NCBI GenBank assembly: GCA_035645695.1
Contig: DASQMC010000061.1
Span: 9,224-73,223 of the forward strand
Direction of reading: 5' to 3'
Source: JAIVJZ01 sp035645695
GTDB lineage: Bacteria > Acidobacteriota > Blastocatellia > Pyrinomonadales > Pyrinomonadaceae
DNA: 64,000 nucleotides
Shown here piece by piece: positions 17,523 to 26,886 of the stretch. A program made the translations under genes and the position numbers. The notes under the pieces are model-generated. The model did no database searches, was not told where the DNA came from, and was given only the letters and a program-made list of their open reading frames with translations. The stretch's first letter is position 1. Each line of letters opens with the position of its first letter.

Positions 17523-18704
17523 ATGAGCGAGAGCAAGCAGGAGGGAAGACGCAATGCTTCCGGCAGGCTGGTGGGGATCATCTTCGCCACGGGCGGCCTG
17601 CTGCTCTTCGCCTATTACGTGTGGAAGGCCGGGCCGCAGAGCATCTGGCAGAACATCACGCAACTGGGCGCGGGCTTCATCGTCGTGCTCGCCATCTCGG
17701 CCGTGCGCCCGCTCGTGCGCGCCGTCGCGTGGACGCGCTGCTTCGAGGGCGGCGTGCGTTTGCGTGTGCGCGACGCGCTCAAGGCTTACCTCGCGGGCGA
17801 CGCGCTCGGCAGCCTGACGCCCCTCGGCATGATGGTGAGCGAACCGGCCAAGGCGGCCTTCGTGCGCGACCGCGTGCCCGTCGTCGCGAGCATCTCCGCG
17901 CTCGCCGTCGAGAATCTCTTTTACATGCTGTCGGTCGCGCTCTTCATCTTCGCGGGCACGGTCGCCCTCCTGTTCAGTTTCCCGCTGCCGCCGAAAGTGC
18001 GCCTCGTCAGTTACGCGACCCTCGCCGTCATCGTCGTCGTCATCGCGCTCGGTTATCTGGTGGTGAGGCAGCAGTGGAAATTCCTGAGTCGTGCGTTGGA
18101 AGCGCTGCACGCGCGCGGCATCGCGCGCCGTTTCGTAGAGGCGCGGCGCGAGCGCGTTCACAGCGTCGAGACGCGCATCTACGGATTTTACGACGGGCAC
18201 CGCTCGCGCTTTCTGCCGATCCTCGCCCTCGAAGCCTGCTTTCACCTCGCGGGCGTCGCCGAAGTGTATGCCACCCTCTACCTGATGAACGCGCGCCCGA
18301 CGTGGCTCGCCGCCTTCGTCCTCGAATCCGTCAACCGCGTCATCAACGTGGTTTTCAAGTTCGTGCCGATGCGCGCGGGGGTCGATGAATTCGGGACGGG
18401 CAAGTTCACGCAGTTGTTAAAAGTCGGCAGCGAGGGCGTGGGCGTCACGCTCGCCATTATTCGCAAGGCGCGCGTCATCGTCTGGACGGCCGTCGGCGTC
18501 GGCCTGCTGGTGCGGCGCGGGCTGTCCGTGCGCAGCATGGCGCGTGAGGCGCGCGAGGCGGCCGCCGTCATCGCCGCTACCCAAACCGTGCGGCAACCCG
18601 TGGCGACGACAACAACGACGGGCAACGGGCGCGGCGACGGCAGTGACGGCGACGGCAACAACGACGGCACGGTCGAGGAAGAAGAACTCATCGCGCCGCG
18701 TTGA
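17523..18704 (+). CDS. Lysylphosphatidylglycerol synthase TM-region (UPF0104) family protein
   Basis: A 393-aa integral membrane protein with about seven hydrophobic helices (from LVGIIFATGGLLLFAYYV onward). Family features include LGSLTPLGMMVSEPAKAAFV (loop between helices) and PMRAGVDEFGTGKF near the C-terminus, matching the flippase-like part of MprF/LPG synthases. There is no C-terminal aminoacyltransferase domain, so it is more likely a lipid or glycolipid translocator than an LPG synthase. The last 60 residues are Thr/Asn/Asp-rich and probably disordered. Confidence 0.75.
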   Translation: MSESKQEGRRNASGRLVGIIFATGGLLLFAYYVWKAGPQSIWQNITQLGAGFIVVLAISAVRPLVRAVAWTRCFEGGVRLRVRDALKAYLAGDALGSLTPLGMMVSEPAKAAFVRDRVPVVASISALAVENLFYMLSVALFIFAGTVALLFSFPLPPKVRLVSYATLAVIVVVIALGYLVVRQQWKFLSRALEALHARGIARRFVEARRERVHSVETRIYGFYDGHRSRFLPILALEACFHLAGVAEVYATLYLMNARPTWLAAFVLESVNRVINVVFKFVPMRAGVDEFGTGKFTQLLKVGSEGVGVTLAIIRKARVIVWTAVGVGLLVRRGLSVRSMAREAREAAAVIAATQTVRQPVATTTTTGNGRGDGSDGDGNNDGTVEEEELIAPR

Positions 18705-18872
18705 AGGCTTTCGCGGGCGGGTTTTACCCGGAACGGTCTCTCGAAATTATTTCCCGAAGATGTGAGGGGCGCGGAACTTTCGCTAGACGCGGCGCGTGCC
18801 TGCGAGGGACGGCCGGAGAGGATGTTTTCAAGGCGGAGACGGCCGGAACGCAAGGAAGAACGTACAAGCTAA

Positions 18873-20549
18873 ATGAGAAAAGTTTTGATGATGAAAAAGA
18901 CGCCGCGATGTCTCGCGCTCGTGCTCGCGCTGCTGCTGCTCGCGCAAGGTCACGCGGCGGCGCAGCCGGACGTGTCGGCCGTCGAGCGTGCGTGGATCAC
19001 CGTCCTGTCAACCACGGACTTGCACGGCAACATCCTTCCCATCGACTACTACACGAACAAGCCGGACGCGCGGGGGTTGGCGAAGGTGGCGACGCTCATC
19101 CGCCGCGCGCGCGGGGAAAACCCCACGGGGACGCTCCTGCTCGATTCGGGCGACACGATTCAAGGCACGCCCCTCGAATATTTTCACAACAAGAAGAACA
19201 ACCGGCCGCCCGACCCGATGATGCTCGCGATGAACGCGCTCCAATTCGACGCGCTCGCCGTCGGCAACCACGAGTACAATTTCGGCCTCGGCGTGCTTGA
19301 GAAGGCGCGGCGCGAGGCCAATTTCCCGTGGCTCTCGGCCAACACTTACCGGGCGGGCACGAACGAGACTTATCACCGGCCTTATGTCGTCAAGGAATTA
19401 AACGGCGTGCGCGTCGGCCTCCTGGGCTTGACGACGCCGGGCGTTCCCTTCTGGGAGAACCGCGAAAATTTCGCCGGTCTTGAGTTTCGCGAACCCGTCG
19501 CGGAGGCGCGCAAGTGGGTCGCCGTGCTGCGCGACGAGGAGCGCGTCGATCTAGTCGTCGTCGCGATGCACATGGGACTCGAAGAGGACTTGCGCACGGG
19601 CGAGCGGAGTCCGGGGCAGGTGACGCATGAGAACGTCGCGGCGCGGCTTGCGCGCGAAGTGGCGGGCGTCGATCTGATCCTAATGGGACACACGCATCGC
19701 GAAGTGCCGTCGCTCGTGATCAATAACGTGTTGCTCGCGCAGGCTAATTTCTGGGGGCGGCATCTGGCGCGCGCCGACGTGTATCTGGAACGAACGAAGG
19801 GCGGGCGCTGGCGCGTCGCGGCGAAATCGGCGCGCACCATCGCGGTCGGCGAGGCGACGGAGACGGACGCGGAAGTGGCGCGCCTCGTCGAGCCTTACGA
19901 CCGCGAGACGCAAAACTGGCTCGCGCGCGTCATCGGCGAATCGCCCGCCGAGTTGACCGCCGAGGGGGCGCTGTTTCGCGACACGGCCATCCTCGATTTG
20001 ATCCAGCGCGTGCAGTTGGACACGGGGCGCGCGGATGTCTCGCTCGTGGCGAGTTTCAACCCGCAGGCGCGCCTGCCGCGCGGAGCCGTGACGGTGCGCG
20101 ACATCGCGGGGCTGTACATTTACGAGAACACGCTCGTCGTCCTAGAAGTGACGGGGCGACAGTTGAAGGACGCGCTCGAACACTCCGCGAAATATTTTCG
20201 CCCTTACGAGCCGGGGCGTTCGCCCGCCCAACTCGTGGACGAAAAAATCCCGGCCTACAATTTCGACATCGCGGAGGGCGTCGCCTACGATCTAGACCTG
20301 ACGAAGCCCGTCGGCGCGCGCATCCGAAACCTGCGCTTTCGCGGGCAGCCGCTCGACCCGGCGCGGAAACTCAAACTCGCGACGAACAACTATCGCGTCA
20401 ACGGCGGCGGCGGTTACACGATGTTCAAGGGCGCGCCCGAAGTTTATCGTTCGAGCACGGAGATTCGCGAATTGATCATCGACTGGGTGGAGCGCAACAA
20501 GCGCATCCCCGCCGAGCCGACGAACAACTGGCGTCTGCTGGTTAACTGA
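18873..20549 (+). CDS. Exported 5'-nucleotidase / 2',3'-cyclic phosphodiesterase family enzyme
   Basis: This 558-aa protein has a signal peptide (CLALVLALLLLAQGHAAAQ). The N-terminal metallophosphatase domain shows the dimetal motifs STTDLHGN, DSGDTIQG, GNHEYNFG and LMGHTHREVP. The C-terminal 5'-nucleotidase domain (from about residue 345) has NPQARLPRGAVTVRD and YRVNGGGGY. It hydrolyses nucleotides or cyclic nucleotides in the periplasm for phosphate and nucleoside salvage. ATGs at 18888 and 18891 are alternative starts. Confidence 0.88.
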   Translation: MRKVLMMKKTPRCLALVLALLLLAQGHAAAQPDVSAVERAWITVLSTTDLHGNILPIDYYTNKPDARGLAKVATLIRRARGENPTGTLLLDSGDTIQGTPLEYFHNKKNNRPPDPMMLAMNALQFDALAVGNHEYNFGLGVLEKARREANFPWLSANTYRAGTNETYHRPYVVKELNGVRVGLLGLTTPGVPFWENRENFAGLEFREPVAEARKWVAVLRDEERVDLVVVAMHMGLEEDLRTGERSPGQVTHENVAARLAREVAGVDLILMGHTHREVPSLVINNVLLAQANFWGRHLARADVYLERTKGGRWRVAAKSARTIAVGEATETDAEVARLVEPYDRETQNWLARVIGESPAELTAEGALFRDTAILDLIQRVQLDTGRADVSLVASFNPQARLPRGAVTVRDIAGLYIYENTLVVLEVTGRQLKDALEHSAKYFRPYEPGRSPAQLVDEKIPAYNFDIAEGVAYDLDLTKPVGARIRNLRFRGQPLDPARKLKLATNNYRVNGGGGYTMFKGAPEVYRSSTEIRELIIDWVERNKRIPAEPTNNWRLLVN

Positions 20550-20572
20550 CGCGCGCGGCTAAATTAACGATC

Positions 20573-21307
20573 ATGAAAATTTTCAACGCAGCCGCGCTCG
20601 TCGCCTTGAGCCTCGCGCTTGCGTTCGGCGTGGCGCTAAGTTCCGCGGACGCGACCCGCGAAAATCCGATGTCAATGGAAGCTCACGCGAATGCCGGGAC
20701 GAAGCCGGGCGCGACTTGGGCGACCGACGGCGCGACATTGCCGAGCGGCGGCGCGACGTTGGCGACCGATGGTGCGACGCTGGCGAGCGGCGGCGGCGCG
20801 CAGGCTTTGACAACGCAGCCGCAGTCGCCGCTCAAGCTCCCGCTCGTCAATCCGAAAGTCGTCGTCTCGAAAAGTAAACGTCAACTGCTGCTCTATGCGG
20901 GCGGGGCGGTCGTGCGTGCATACAGGATCGCGCTCGGCGCGAACCCGGTCGAAGATAAAGTCCGGGAGGGCGACAGCGCGACGCCGGAGGGCGATTTCTA
21001 CGTCTGCGTCAAAAACGCGCGCAGCAACTTTTACCTCTCGCTCGGCCTCAGCTACCCGAACGCGGAGGACGCCGAGCGCGGGCTGCGCGACAAACTCATC
21101 ACGCGGGCGGAGCACGGGCGCATCGTGCGCGCGATACGAAATAAGCGGCGTCCGCCGTGGGACACCGCGCTCGGCGGCGAGATTTTCATCCACGGCGGCG
21201 GGACTGACGGCGACTGGACGCGGGGCTGCGTCGCGCTCTCGAACGCGGACATCCGGGAACTCTTCGACGCCCTGCCGATGGGCACGAGCGTGCGCATCGA
21301 GCGTTAG
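20573..21307 (+). CDS. L,D-transpeptidase (YkuD domain)
   Basis: This 244-aa exported protein has a signal peptide at residues 1-27. A low-complexity linker holds tandem 7-residue units (GATWATD, GATLPSG, GATLATD, GATLASG). The YkuD domain from about residue 95 has the catalytic motif IHGGG ... TRGCVALSN with its Cys. These enzymes make 3-3 peptidoglycan cross-links or attach proteins to the wall. It starts 23 nt after the 5'-nucleotidase and may be co-transcribed. The heptad linker is a coding minisatellite and may vary between strains. Confidence 0.88.
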   Translation: MKIFNAAALVALSLALAFGVALSSADATRENPMSMEAHANAGTKPGATWATDGATLPSGGATLATDGATLASGGGAQALTTQPQSPLKLPLVNPKVVVSKSKRQLLLYAGGAVVRAYRIALGANPVEDKVREGDSATPEGDFYVCVKNARSNFYLSLGLSYPNAEDAERGLRDKLITRAEHGRIVRAIRNKRRPPWDTALGGEIFIHGGGTDGDWTRGCVALSNADIRELFDALPMGTSVRIER

Positions 21308-21460
21308 ACGCGCCGCGCACGGGTTCCGGCGGCACGCCGCAAAAACCTTGACAAGGGGTTGAGTATCGGACAAACTCTGCCCCGAACCGCAAAACTTGTC
21401 TCGGAATTTTCCGCCTGATAATTCCCGGCTTTACCAGTTTTTCAGAGAAAGGCCACCCCT

Positions 21461-22159
21461 ATGCGCACCCTCACCTTCAGATTACCCGTACTCTTCGTTT
21501 TCTTCCTGCTTCTCTTCGTGCTTCCCACGGCGACGCGCGCCGACGAGATCGTCATCACAGACGGCTATGTGACTGTCCCGTCCCATTTCACGAACGCCAC
21601 GTTCTCCTTCGGTAATCCCGCGCAGGGCTTCGCCGTCTCGAACGAGGGCTACCACGGCGGAGACGGCGGCGGTTTCGCGCCCGTCTGTTCGCCTTGCCAG
21701 GCCGGGCAGACCATAAGCATCAACGGGCGATTGTCCGATGGGGAGAATCTCGGCTTCGGCCCGGCGACGGTGAACGGCGTTAACTACGAGCGCGTCTATT
21801 TCCGTTCCATAAACCTGATCTTCAACGCTCCGTCCATCGTCGTCCCGTTCGACGAGTCGCGGGTAGTTACCGTCACAGTGCCTTTCACCATGACCGGCGG
21901 CATGTCCCTGTCGCTCGCCCCCGAGAGACTGCCCCCCTTCTTCTCGACATCGCTCAGCGGGCAGGGGATTGCGACTATTATCTTTAATAGCTATGACGGC
22001 GGGCCTCTATTCAACCGGCTTTACGACCTCCGCGATATCACCTTCAACTTCTCGCCCGCCGCGCCCGCGGCCGTGCCGGAACCGGCGACTTTGATCCTGT
22101 TCGGCACGGGGCTGACTGCCGTCGCCGCGCGCTACGGCCGCCGTCGCCGCCGTAGCTAA
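21461..22159 (+). CDS. PEP-CTERM sorted exoprotein
   Basis: This 232-aa protein has a signal peptide (residues 1-27). The C-terminal PEP-CTERM signal is VPEPATLILFGTGL, with a hydrophobic stretch and an Arg-rich tail (YGRRRRR). These proteins are processed by exosortase and released or attached at the surface, often with exopolysaccharide. The body is beta-rich with no enzyme motif. A TTGACA box lies upstream at 21348-21353 but has no good -10 partner. Exosortase is not in this window. Confidence 0.88.
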   Translation: MRTLTFRLPVLFVFFLLLFVLPTATRADEIVITDGYVTVPSHFTNATFSFGNPAQGFAVSNEGYHGGDGGGFAPVCSPCQAGQTISINGRLSDGENLGFGPATVNGVNYERVYFRSINLIFNAPSIVVPFDESRVVTVTVPFTMTGGMSLSLAPERLPPFFSTSLSGQGIATIIFNSYDGGPLFNRLYDLRDITFNFSPAAPAAVPEPATLILFGTGLTAVAARYGRRRRRS

Positions 22160-22240
22160 AGACCGACCCGAACGTTGAGACGCGAAGCGCGCGTCTCAAC
22201 GTCTCACCCGGCGAATTAATCTTTTATCAAGTTGAATAAG

Positions 22241-23005
22241 TTACTTGTCCGCGCGCGTCGATGCGGCGGCGGTGGCGGTGTTCGCTTCGTCCTGATGAAA
22301 GGTGGAGCGTTCTTTCCAGCGACCGTAGAGGTAGAGTGAGAGGCCGAGCCAGAGGCCGCCGAGGAAGTACGCGCCGATGGTGTCGCTCGGCCAGTGCGCT
22401 CCGAGATAGACGCGCGAGAGGCCGACGAGCGCGATCATCAGGGACGTGAGCGTGAGCGCGAGGCGGCGCGCGAGCGAGCGCTTCGGCAAGAGCGCGTAGG
22501 CGACGAAGAACAGGAAGCCGAAATAGCAGACGTAGAAGGTGACGTGTCCCGAAGGGAAACTCTCATGCGCCCAGACGCGTTGCACCTGAACAAGGTCGGC
22601 GGCGGGGCGGGGGCGCGCAATGTACATCTTAAATAAACGGTTGACGAGTGCGCCGCCGCCCGTGCACAGCAGCAGCGCGAACATCTCCGTGCGCCTGCGA
22701 CGCAGCAGGAAAAAGAGCATGGTCAACCCCACCACTATCCAACTGTTCGCTCGGTCGCCAAAGAGCGAGACGGCGCGCATGAAATCGGAGATTCCGGGAA
22801 CGGGCAGCGACTGCACGGCGCGCGCGGCCACTACATCCCAAGCGAAGTAGGCGTTGGCGCGCGCGTAGAAGGCGAGCAGGGCGAAGGCGAGGAGCACGAC
22901 GCTATAGCGCACCTGAGCGCGCCACAGACGCGACGCGGCGACGCGGCGCAACAGTCTTCGCCTCGCGCTCTCTACGGGTAATTGCTCGCTTCGCGCTTCT
23001 TCCAT
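22241..23005 (-). CDS. PAP2-family membrane phosphatase
   Basis: A 254-aa membrane protein with about six helices. The three PAP2 motifs are complete: KMYIARPRP (KxxxxxxRP), PSGH, and SRVYLGAHWPSD (SRxxxxxHxxxD). Likely substrates are phosphatidic acid, phosphatidylglycerol phosphate or undecaprenyl diphosphate; sequence alone does not decide. It is divergent from the nuclease gene downstream. Confidence 0.87.
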   Translation of the reverse strand: MEEARSEQLPVESARRRLLRRVAASRLWRAQVRYSVVLLAFALLAFYARANAYFAWDVVAARAVQSLPVPGISDFMRAVSLFGDRANSWIVVGLTMLFFLLRRRRTEMFALLLCTGGGALVNRLFKMYIARPRPAADLVQVQRVWAHESFPSGHVTFYVCYFGFLFFVAYALLPKRSLARRLALTLTSLMIALVGLSRVYLGAHWPSDTIGAYFLGGLWLGLSLYLYGRWKERSTFHQDEANTATAAASTRADK

Positions 23006-23191
23006 GTTTCGCTGCCGGCGGGCGGCATTTACGACTGTCCGCCCGAGTTATCTACGCGTTTTTTATAATACCCTTTAGGTCGCGCCGCAAACGAATCCGC
23101 AAGCAATCGCCGGACGGTAAACGGCATCTAAACTTAAACCAAAGCGCGACTTTAACTAAAGCGGGGGCGCATTCTTCAAGGAGATTTTGCT

Positions 23192-24220
23192 TTGCTCAGA
23201 GTCGAATACAAAGACGGGCTGTACCTGCCCGATCTCGATCTGTGGCTCGATGCGGACGGGGCGCGCGAGCATTGCGTCATCTCACACGGGCATTCCGACC
23301 ACATCGCCGAGCACAAATCAATCGTGGCGACGCCGGAGACGGCGCGCATCTTCCAGCACCGGCGCGGCGAGGCGAAAATGACGACGCAGGTTTACGGCGA
23401 GCGGCGCGACTACGGGCGCTACGCCCTCACCTTTTACCCGGCGGGGCATTGTCTCGGTTCGGCGCAAATTCTCGTCGAGGCCGACGGCGAGCGGCTCGTC
23501 TACACGGGCGACATCAAGTTGCGCCCGAACGTCGCGGCCGAGTCGGCCGTGATCGTCCCGTGCGATACGCTCGTCATGGAATCGACTTTCGGCGATCCCC
23601 ACTATCGCTTCCCGCCCGACGTGGCGACCTTCGACCGCCTCTACGCCGGAGTCGAACGCGCCCTGTCGGACGACCGCGTGCCCGTCGTGCTGGCCTACGC
23701 GCTGGGCAAGAGCCAGGAGGCTCTGGAGTTGCTCCTGCGGCGCGACTATCGCGTGACGCTGCACGGCTCGGTGTGGAACGTGGCGGAGATTTATCGCGAG
23801 TGCGGCGTGGAGTTCTCGGGGCGTTATGAAAAGTACGACCGCGAGCACTTGAAGGGACGCGTGCTCATCGCGCCGCCGGGTTGCCGCAAGCAGCCGATGC
23901 TCCTGAACATCGAACGCCGTTATCTCATCATGCTCACGGGCTGGGCGTTGAACAAAAGCGCGCCCTACATGTACAAGGGTGTTGACTTGATACTCCCGCT
24001 CTCCGACCACGCGGACTACGACGACCTCGTGCGCCTCGCGCGCGAGACGTGCGCCTCGCGCATCATCACGATGCACGGCGAGCCGAAGTTTGCCGCGCAC
24101 CTGCGCGAACTCGGCCTCAACGCCGAACACCTCGCGCACCACCCCGGCGCGACGCCCAAGACGAAAAAACGCGCCCCGAAAAAAGCGGCGACCGCCGTCA
24201 CCCCTTCTCTATTCGACTGA
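23192..24220 (+). CDS. MBL-fold beta-CASP exonuclease (ligase-associated/mRNA-processing type)
   Basis: This 342-aa protein has the metallo-beta-lactamase motif ISHGHSDHIAEH, then PAGHCLGSAQI, a metal-site Asp in YTGDIK, and the C-terminal beta-CASP His motifs LSDHADY and TMHGEP. It fits the exonucleases often linked to ATP-dependent DNA ligases, or CPSF-like RNases. No ligase gene is nearby. Translation starts at a TTG: AAGGAG lies 8 nt upstream at 23178-23183 and no in-frame ATG fits. The C-terminal tail is Lys/Ala-rich. Confidence 0.82.
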   Translation: MLRVEYKDGLYLPDLDLWLDADGAREHCVISHGHSDHIAEHKSIVATPETARIFQHRRGEAKMTTQVYGERRDYGRYALTFYPAGHCLGSAQILVEADGERLVYTGDIKLRPNVAAESAVIVPCDTLVMESTFGDPHYRFPPDVATFDRLYAGVERALSDDRVPVVLAYALGKSQEALELLLRRDYRVTLHGSVWNVAEIYRECGVEFSGRYEKYDREHLKGRVLIAPPGCRKQPMLLNIERRYLIMLTGWALNKSAPYMYKGVDLILPLSDHADYDDLVRLARETCASRIITMHGEPKFAAHLRELGLNAEHLAHHPGATPKTKKRAPKKAATAVTPSLFD

Positions 24221-24277
24221 AACGAGTCCCCGGCGGGACTCGCTCAAACAATCGCCCGGAGTGCAGCACGAATAAAC

Positions 24278-24796
24278 TCAACGCTTCGCAGACATGGCCT
24301 TGACGTGCACGCCGCACTCGTCGCAGATGCGCGTGATGGCGCGTTCGAGGTTCGGGTCAACGTCCGTCAGCGTCTGGAGCACGCTCACCGGGAGGCGCAT
24401 CGTGACGACCATGTATTGCTCGTCGGTGGCCGGGGCTGAGAGGGCGCGCTCGAATGCCCTGAGCATGTCGTCGTAATCGGGCGGCTTCGAGAGGTATTCC
24501 TGCACGCCGAGCCGGTTGCACACGTTTCGCGATTCGGCGAGCGTCTCGCCGGTGATGACCACGACGGGCACGCTCGCCGACAAACTGCGAATCTCTTCGA
24601 GCACCTTCGTGCCGTGCATTTCCGGCAGCGTCATGTCGAGCAGCACGGCGTCCGCGCCGTTGGCCTCAAACTCCGCCACGCCCTCTTCGCCCGTATAGGC
24701 ATTCGTCACCTCGTAACCAGCCTTTTCCAGCGACGACTCATATAATTCCGCGAGGTCTTCTTGATCTTCTATGACGAGAATGCGATGCTTGCTCAC
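24278..24796 (-). CDS. Response regulator, receiver domain with short C-terminal region
   Basis: This 172-aa protein has a receiver domain (ILVIEDQEDLAELY, phospho-acceptor Asp in AVLLDMTLPEMHG, Thr/Lys switch residues in VITGET and YLSKP). About 50 residues follow (MRLPVSVLQTLTDVDPNLER ... CDECGVHVKAM) that do not match a known output domain. Start is GTG with AAGGGGG about 10 nt upstream. Orphan: no histidine kinase beside it. Confidence 0.85.
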   Translation of the reverse strand: MSKHRILVIEDQEDLAELYESSLEKAGYEVTNAYTGEEGVAEFEANGADAVLLDMTLPEMHGTKVLEEIRSLSASVPVVVITGETLAESRNVCNRLGVQEYLSKPPDYDDMLRAFERALSAPATDEQYMVVTMRLPVSVLQTLTDVDPNLERAITRICDECGVHVKAMSAKR

Positions 24797-24904
24797 GACG
24801 AACTACCCCCTTAATTTATCAGAGTAACCGTCGAGCCGGGTTTTGCGCGCGCGACCGCCGGTTGCTCACCTTTTTTTTGAGCGGCCAGTATAGCAGAAGC
24901 CCTT

Positions 24905-26683
24905 ATGACTCTCTCCATCGCCACGGTTCTCATCCTGCTCCTCGTCGCCGTCATCCTGTTCGGCATCGAGCGCATCCCGGTCGACATCATCACGATCATG
25001 CTCGTCATCGCGCTCGTGTTGACAGGCACGCTCTCGGTCGGCGAAGCCTTCGCCGGCTTCGGTAACGACATCGTGATCACCATCGGCGGCCTCTTCATCC
25101 TGACGAGTGGGCTGGTGACGACGGGCGTAGTGGACGTGGTCGGGCGGCGGCTCCACCGCATCACAGGCGGCAACGAGTTTCGCCTGACGATTCTGGTGAT
25201 GTTTGTGAGCGTCGGCCTCTCGGGCTTCCTCAACAACACGACGGTGACGGCGATGCTCGTCCCGGTCGTGCTGGGGCTGGCCGAGCGCGCCCGGATTCAG
25301 CCCTCGAAACTGCTCATGCCGCTCGCCTTCGGATCGATCCTCGGCGGGACGTGCACGCTCATCGGCACTTCGACCAACCTCGCCGTGAGTGGCGCGCTCA
25401 CGCGCTACGGCCAGGAGCCGTTCAGCATGTTCGAGTTATCGAGCGTCGGCATCGCGATTGCGGCCGCCGGGCTGGTTTACATGCTCGTCCTCGGCCTGCG
25501 CCTGCTGCCCGCGCGCGGCGGTGCTGACTCGCTCACCGAGCAGTATCACATCCGCGAGTACATGTCGGAGGTGGTGGTGCTGGCCGACTCGCCGCTCGTC
25601 GGGCGGACGCTCGCCGACGCCGATTTGAGCCAGACGCTCGACCTGACGGTCGTCGGCATCCTGCGCGGCAATCAGGGGCGCATCGCGCCGCGCGCGGACG
25701 AGCAAATACTCGCCGACGACCTCCTCCTCGTGCAGGGGCGTATCGAAGACATCCTACGCGTCAAGAACGAGGCCGGCATCGAGATCAAAGCCGACTTCAA
25801 ACTGAGCGACACCGACCTCGAAACGGGTGGCCTTGAGTTGTTCGAGGTGATGGTCTTGCGCGGGTCGAACCTCGTCGGGCGCACGCTGAAGGGCACGCAG
25901 TTTCGCGACCGCTATGGCCTGACGACGCTTGCCATCAACCGCCACGGGGTCGCGCTGCTGTCGAAACTGAGTATGGTTAGCCTTCGCTTCGGCGACGTGC
26001 TGCTCGTGCAGGGCAAGCGAGAGCGTGTCCAACCGCTGTCGGCGGGAGGGGATCTGCTGCTGCTCGAAGACGTGTCGGAACGGCGCGGGCGTGCGGCGAA
26101 GAGGCGCTGGGCTATCGGCGCATTCGTACTCTTCCTCACTCTCTCCGTAACGCAACTCGTGCCGCTCGTCATCGCCGTGCTGCTCGGCACGCTCGTACTT
26201 TTGGCCTCGCGCGCCGTGCGCACGCAGGAGATGTATAACTTCGTCGAGTGGCGTCTGCTCGTGCTGATCGCGGGCATGATCAGCTTCGGCGTGGCGATGG
26301 AGAAGACGGGCGCGGATCAGTATCTGGCGGATATCATCGTGCGCGCGGCGGGCGCTTACGGCGACCTCGCCATTCTGGCGGGCTTCTTCCTCCTGACGGT
26401 CGCCCTGACGCAGCCGATGTCGAACCAGGCCGCCGCGCTCGTCGTCCTGCCCATCGCCCTCAAGACGGCAGTCGCGCTGGGCATCAATCCGCGCGCCGTC
26501 GCCGTGACGATCACCTACGCCGCCTCCTGCTCGTTTCTGACGCCGCTCGAACCCGCCTCCGTGCTGGTCTTCACGCCGGGGCGCTACCGCTTCTTCGATT
26601 TCGTCAAGGTCGGCTCGCTGCTGACTATCATTGTCTTCGCCATTGTCATGCTGCTCGTGCCGATGCGCTGGCCGCTCAGGTGA
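24905..26683 (+). CDS. SLC13/DASS-type transporter with two RCK_C (TrkA-C) domains
   Basis: A 592-aa membrane protein. N-terminal helices carry GFLNNTTVTAMLVPV and GTCTLIGTSTNLAVSG, typical of the divalent anion:Na symporter fold. A cytoplasmic insert (residues 210-385) holds two TrkA-C-like modules (LVGRTLADADLSQTLDLTVVG and LVGRTLKGTQFRDRYGLTTL). More helices follow with QPMSNQAAALVVLPIA and TPLEPASVLVF. Likely substrates are sulfate or dicarboxylates, with ligand-gated regulation through the RCK_C pair. Confidence 0.85.
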   Translation: MTLSIATVLILLLVAVILFGIERIPVDIITIMLVIALVLTGTLSVGEAFAGFGNDIVITIGGLFILTSGLVTTGVVDVVGRRLHRITGGNEFRLTILVMFVSVGLSGFLNNTTVTAMLVPVVLGLAERARIQPSKLLMPLAFGSILGGTCTLIGTSTNLAVSGALTRYGQEPFSMFELSSVGIAIAAAGLVYMLVLGLRLLPARGGADSLTEQYHIREYMSEVVVLADSPLVGRTLADADLSQTLDLTVVGILRGNQGRIAPRADEQILADDLLLVQGRIEDILRVKNEAGIEIKADFKLSDTDLETGGLELFEVMVLRGSNLVGRTLKGTQFRDRYGLTTLAINRHGVALLSKLSMVSLRFGDVLLVQGKRERVQPLSAGGDLLLLEDVSERRGRAAKRRWAIGAFVLFLTLSVTQLVPLVIAVLLGTLVLLASRAVRTQEMYNFVEWRLLVLIAGMISFGVAMEKTGADQYLADIIVRAAGAYGDLAILAGFFLLTVALTQPMSNQAAALVVLPIALKTAVALGINPRAVAVTITYAASCSFLTPLEPASVLVFTPGRYRFFDFVKVGSLLTIIVFAIVMLLVPMRWPLR

Positions 26684-26776
26684 GGTCGAAAGGCGCGGGG
26701 CGCGAGTCTCGGGGCGAAAAGCGTAGAACGCGCTCTCGTTCGGCTTATATCCGGCGACGCTTCTCCTTTCCGGCTT

Positions 26777-26805
26777 TTGCGTTTTGACACGCGCCTTCGT
26801 ATAAT
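26777..26805 (+). promoter_or_regulatory. Candidate sigma-70 promoter for the metallophosphoesterase gene
   Basis: TTGCGT (26777-26782), a 17-nt spacer and a perfect TATAAT (26800-26805), followed by CCGCGG. A TATAAT with nearby GCGG also occurs at 28457 and 62462, suggesting a local promoter style. Confidence 0.45.
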
Positions 26806-26886
26806 CCGCGGGCTTTAGCGAAGGGCTTTGCAGAGCGGGAAATAGTGGCGCATAAGTTAGTTGTCATTTAATCCACTCTCAACGAA